Under the pieces are notes generated by a model. That model searched no databases. It was not told the DNA's origin and worked only from the letters and a program-made list of their open reading frames with translations. DNA of 64,000 bases from JAPOXR01 sp965219635. Lineage in GTDB: Bacteria > Pseudomonadota > Alphaproteobacteria > Rhodobacterales > Rhodobacteraceae. Positions 61,689 through 64,000 of this stretch are shown here, piece by piece (within the stretch, counting starts at the first letter, position 1; every line of letters starts with the position of its first letter). The translations under genes and the position numbers were made by a program. The stretch covers positions 1,364,001 to 1,428,000 of the forward strand of contig OZ244783.1 in NCBI GenBank assembly GCA_965219635.1. The letters run 5' to 3'.

Positions 61689-64000
61689 TCAGAATTTCAG
61701 TTTAAGCCCTGCTCCAATGCGTGTGTCCGGGTTGTCGACTGAAGCAACATGTTCTCCCCGCACCGTGGCAGTGAGGCCGCTTGGAAGGCCGAATTCGAAC
61801 CCTGCACCATAAAGCGGAACTTCGTCCTCGCCGGTTGTCAACTGCGCATCCGCAGACACGGTCATCAGACCCTCCAAAAATCCGAACCCGTACCCGGCCC
61901 TTGCCGCCAGAGCACCAGGAGCCGACTGTGACTCAACGCTATCCTGGAACAAGGCGCCGTCCGACAGAGCACCGTCTTGCTGCAATCCCCACTCCTGTCG
62001 CAGAGATGCCGAAAAGCCGTGGCCCTGGGCATCCGGCGCAAGCAACACACCGATGCTGGCTCCCCACTCGCGCTGACCCTCTGCCGAATGCGTTGCCAAC
62101 CAATGCCCGCTGGCATTCAGGCTCACACGGGAATCCGGCGCCTGGAGGCCAAATCCGCCGCCAATCTCAACTCCCCTGCCATTGACACCGTCTCCGCCGT
62201 CATGGCGCACTGATACCGAGATACGCGGTGACAGAACCCAATTGGAGTCAGAAAGCGCAATTCCGGCATGGGCCGCCTCTAGTCCGCCGCGTACCCGCCA
62301 ACTCTTGACCGAAAGTCCACCGATCGCCGTGGAATTGTCGCCCTCGGTTTTTAGCTGCACTACTTCTGCCTCGACAGGCAACGAGTACGTCACCGGCCCT
62401 TGGTGCCTTACTGCAAACCGGGCTCCGGCCAAAGCAGCCGTCATTGCCAGCTTGGCTCGCGAAACATCGCCGTCCCCTGACTGATGCTCCGCCTCGCCAC
62501 TGCCAAGACCAAGTACAACCCGGACCGAGCCGCTGCCGCCAGGCATGGACATCTGCATATAAGGCCAGGCTGCCGTCAGTGAAGTATTAACCCGGCCACC
62601 AATTTCATCGGTAATGAGATCGACCTTGCTTTGCCCCCTTGACACCGCAAGGCCTGCAAGCAGGCGCTCGTTCGCCCACCCATCAAGTCCCAGCCAGGCA
62701 GACCGGGTCGTTCCGTCCCAGCTATTTCCATCGCTGCCACCTGCAAAGTGCCGAAGGTCGCCGCGGCCCCAAACCGTCAGGCCACTGCCGTCTTGTCCTG
62801 CACCTCCCTCATTCAGAGACAGTGTAAAGGCGCTGCCATTGAGCACCTCGGCATCCTCAACAGGACGGTTGTAACTCTCTGCTGCCTGGTTGCCGGACCA
62901 CCAGCCCCCTGCTTGATGTTCAATAACGGAGTCATTCAGCGACGCTGTTTCGACAACTTGCTTTCCGCCCAACGTCAAGGAGTTTGAACCCCGTGGCGCC
63001 TGCAGTCGCTCATCAATAATGTCAGCTGCTCCCGCAATTGTCGCGCGCCCAATTTCGGACAACACCAAACTTGCCGCTTCCTTGTCCAACTCCACCGACG
63101 ATGGCGAAACGTTCACTGTTGCCACGTTTGACGCCACTCCATTGTGGTCGGCGTTAACTGCGCGGACACGAAAACTATAAGCAGAATCTCCAGTCAATCC
63201 GCGAACCACATGACCGCGGGTCTCCGCCGTGCTGCCCCGAATGTCGGTCCACTCTTCGCCGAAAGCCGACTCGTCCTGACGCTGCTGGTATTGCCACCTG
63301 AGAATGCTGGGGTCGCCAGCATGCTCCCATGACAGGATTGCCCGCTGGATGCCCGTCGTCGCTGTCAGCAATGCTGCTGCCGGCATCCCAGGGACTATCG
63401 GCACCACCTCGACCTCGTCTGAAGCTCCACTTCGCCCAAGGAAATTGATCGCCCGGATCCTGAAGGTGTATGATTCTCCGTTGGTGAGACCGTCTAAGGT
63501 GAAGCTGGTAGTGGTAGCGTCGCTGCGTTCAATATTCTGCCATTCCCCGTAGTCCTCATGCACAGATTTCACTTGGTACTGATAGCTCGTAATCAAGCTA
63601 TCCTCTGGGTCATTCCAACTCAGTGTTGCCTGACCATCGCCCCCAGTTGCGGTTACTCCGACCGGTTTCTCAGGAAGCAACGAAAAAGTTGTAAGTATGA
63701 TCTTCTGGCCACCAAATGCCAATTCTATGTGAAATTCGTCATCCGTCAGTTTGTTAAGCAACGAGTCATTAAACGTTATCTTTTTGCCAGAGAAATCAAC
63801 AGTTGTTCCAGTAATATCTCCCGCATCAACCGCTAATATTCTCTGACTTACGTTTAGGATCCAGTCGAGGTTCGAATCGTATGCTTCCTCACTTCCAAAG
63901 GTGATGATCCCTCCGCCCCCAAATTCTACAAGTTCGGAGACTGTCACTGTTGGCACTCTCATCTGCCTGCTGATTAGGGCCTTGTCTGACCGCGACCAAC
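61689..64000 (-). CDS. Fibronectin III surface protein with C-terminal outer-membrane barrel (5'-partial)
   Basis: At least 757 residues from the ATG at 63962; the frame stays open to the window edge and no signal peptide is seen, so the N-terminus is probably outside. Two FnIII domains lie near 98-188 (SYTFRIRAINFLGRSG) and 191-287 (AYSFRVRAVN). A linker follows, then from about 375 a domain starting LTVWGRGDLRHFAGG, which resembles autotransporter-like barrels and ends in Phe (GAGLKLKF). The likely place is the outer membrane, with the FnIII part exposed. The first 90 residues are A+T-rich (35% G+C in one 60-base line). The role may be adhesion; this is inferred. Confidence 0.8.
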   Translation of the reverse strand, partial: WSRSDKALISRQMRVPTVTVSELVEFGGGGIITFGSEEAYDSNLDWILNVSQRILAVDAGDITGTTVDFSGKKITFNDSLLNKLTDDEFHIELAFGGQKIILTTFSLLPEKPVGVTATGGDGQATLSWNDPEDSLITSYQYQVKSVHEDYGEWQNIERSDATTTSFTLDGLTNGESYTFRIRAINFLGRSGASDEVEVVPIVPGMPAAALLTATTGIQRAILSWEHAGDPSILRWQYQQRQDESAFGEEWTDIRGSTAETRGHVVRGLTGDSAYSFRVRAVNADHNGVASNVATVNVSPSSVELDKEAASLVLSEIGRATIAGAADIIDERLQAPRGSNSLTLGGKQVVETASLNDSVIEHQAGGWWSGNQAAESYNRPVEDAEVLNGSAFTLSLNEGGAGQDGSGLTVWGRGDLRHFAGGSDGNSWDGTTRSAWLGLDGWANERLLAGLAVSRGQSKVDLITDEIGGRVNTSLTAAWPYMQMSMPGGSGSVRVVLGLGSGEAEHQSGDGDVSRAKLAMTAALAGARFAVRHQGPVTYSLPVEAEVVQLKTEGDNSTAIGGLSVKSWRVRGGLEAAHAGIALSDSNWVLSPRISVSVRHDGGDGVNGRGVEIGGGFGLQAPDSRVSLNASGHWLATHSAEGQREWGASIGVLLAPDAQGHGFSASLRQEWGLQQDGALSDGALFQDSVESQSAPGALAARAGYGFGFLEGLMTVSADAQLTTGEDEVPLYGAGFEFGLPSGLTATVRGEHVASVDNPDTRIGAGLKLKF

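Noticed and set aside
1..64000. Search for tRNA, rRNA, CRISPR arrays, insertion sequences and prophage genes
   Set aside because: No T-loop/anticodon structures, repeat-spacer arrays, transposases or phage structural genes were recognised by reading; a covariance-model scan was not possible.

Overview
This 64 kb window looks like a stretch of an alphaproteobacterial chromosome. The evidence is: the envelope cluster pyrH-frr-uppS-cdsA-rseP-bamA-skp-fabZ-lpxA-lpxI-lpxB; LpxI in place of LpxH; a Fur/Mur-type regulator without CxxC zinc motifs; an SOS operator of the alphaproteobacterial form GTTC-N7-GTTC between uvrA and ssb; and an alphaproteobacterial-type CoaD and IscU-like scaffold. Genes are tightly packed, with ATGA and TGAATG junctions and 3' overlaps of convergent genes. 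By eye the window is G+C rich, apart from one gene at 29.3-30.0 kb and the 5' part of the gene at the right edge. I saw no rRNA, tRNA, CRISPR array, insertion sequence or prophage.

Layout. 0.2-5.3 kb: citrate synthase, a small unrecognised protein, the glutamine synthetase adenylyltransferase GlnE and a YbaK-type deacylase. 5.2-16.2 kb: a long leftward operon for UMP kinase, ribosome recycling, undecaprenyl-PP, CDP-diacylglycerol, the RseP protease, BamA/Skp and lipid A. Its usual members dxr and lpxD are missing from their places. 16.4-23.7 kb: miaA, then an oligopeptide-type ABC transporter whose binding protein is split by a +1 frameshift. 23.9-29.3 kb: mazG, a nucleoside hydrolase preceded by a nine-codon leader ORF, selO, fur and eno. 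29.3-30.0 kb: an A+T-rich HEPN-like orphan gene.

30.2-34.8 kb: anmK and tyrS diverge, followed by the leftward set coaD-cyclophilin-DUF3179. 35.3-39.8 kb: a compact valine/isobutyrate catabolic operon (mmsA, acyl-CoA dehydrogenase, 3-hydroxyisobutyryl-CoA hydrolase, mmsB). 40.0-41.7 kb: a stand-alone OLD-like ATPase/nuclease. 41.8-48.4 kb: uvrA diverging from ssb and gyrA. 48.6-52.5 kb: a Fbp-type ABC importer, with the ATPase convergent to the permease and binding protein. 53-56.4 kb: a methyltransferase, GluQRS, HisI, an IscU-like scaffold and an orphan TSPPY DNA methyltransferase. 56.7-60.9 kb: ligA-recG. 61.7-64 kb: a surface protein with fibronectin III domains and an outer-membrane barrel, running off the window.

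Most of the window is housekeeping. The observations most worth follow-up are the frameshifted binding protein with its CCC-TAA junction, the HEPN-like orphan, the OLD-like nuclease, the orphan DNA methyltransferase, the FnIII-barrel protein, the relocated or lost dxr and lpxD, and the SOS box. No clearly new multi-gene system could be demonstrated from the sequence alone.
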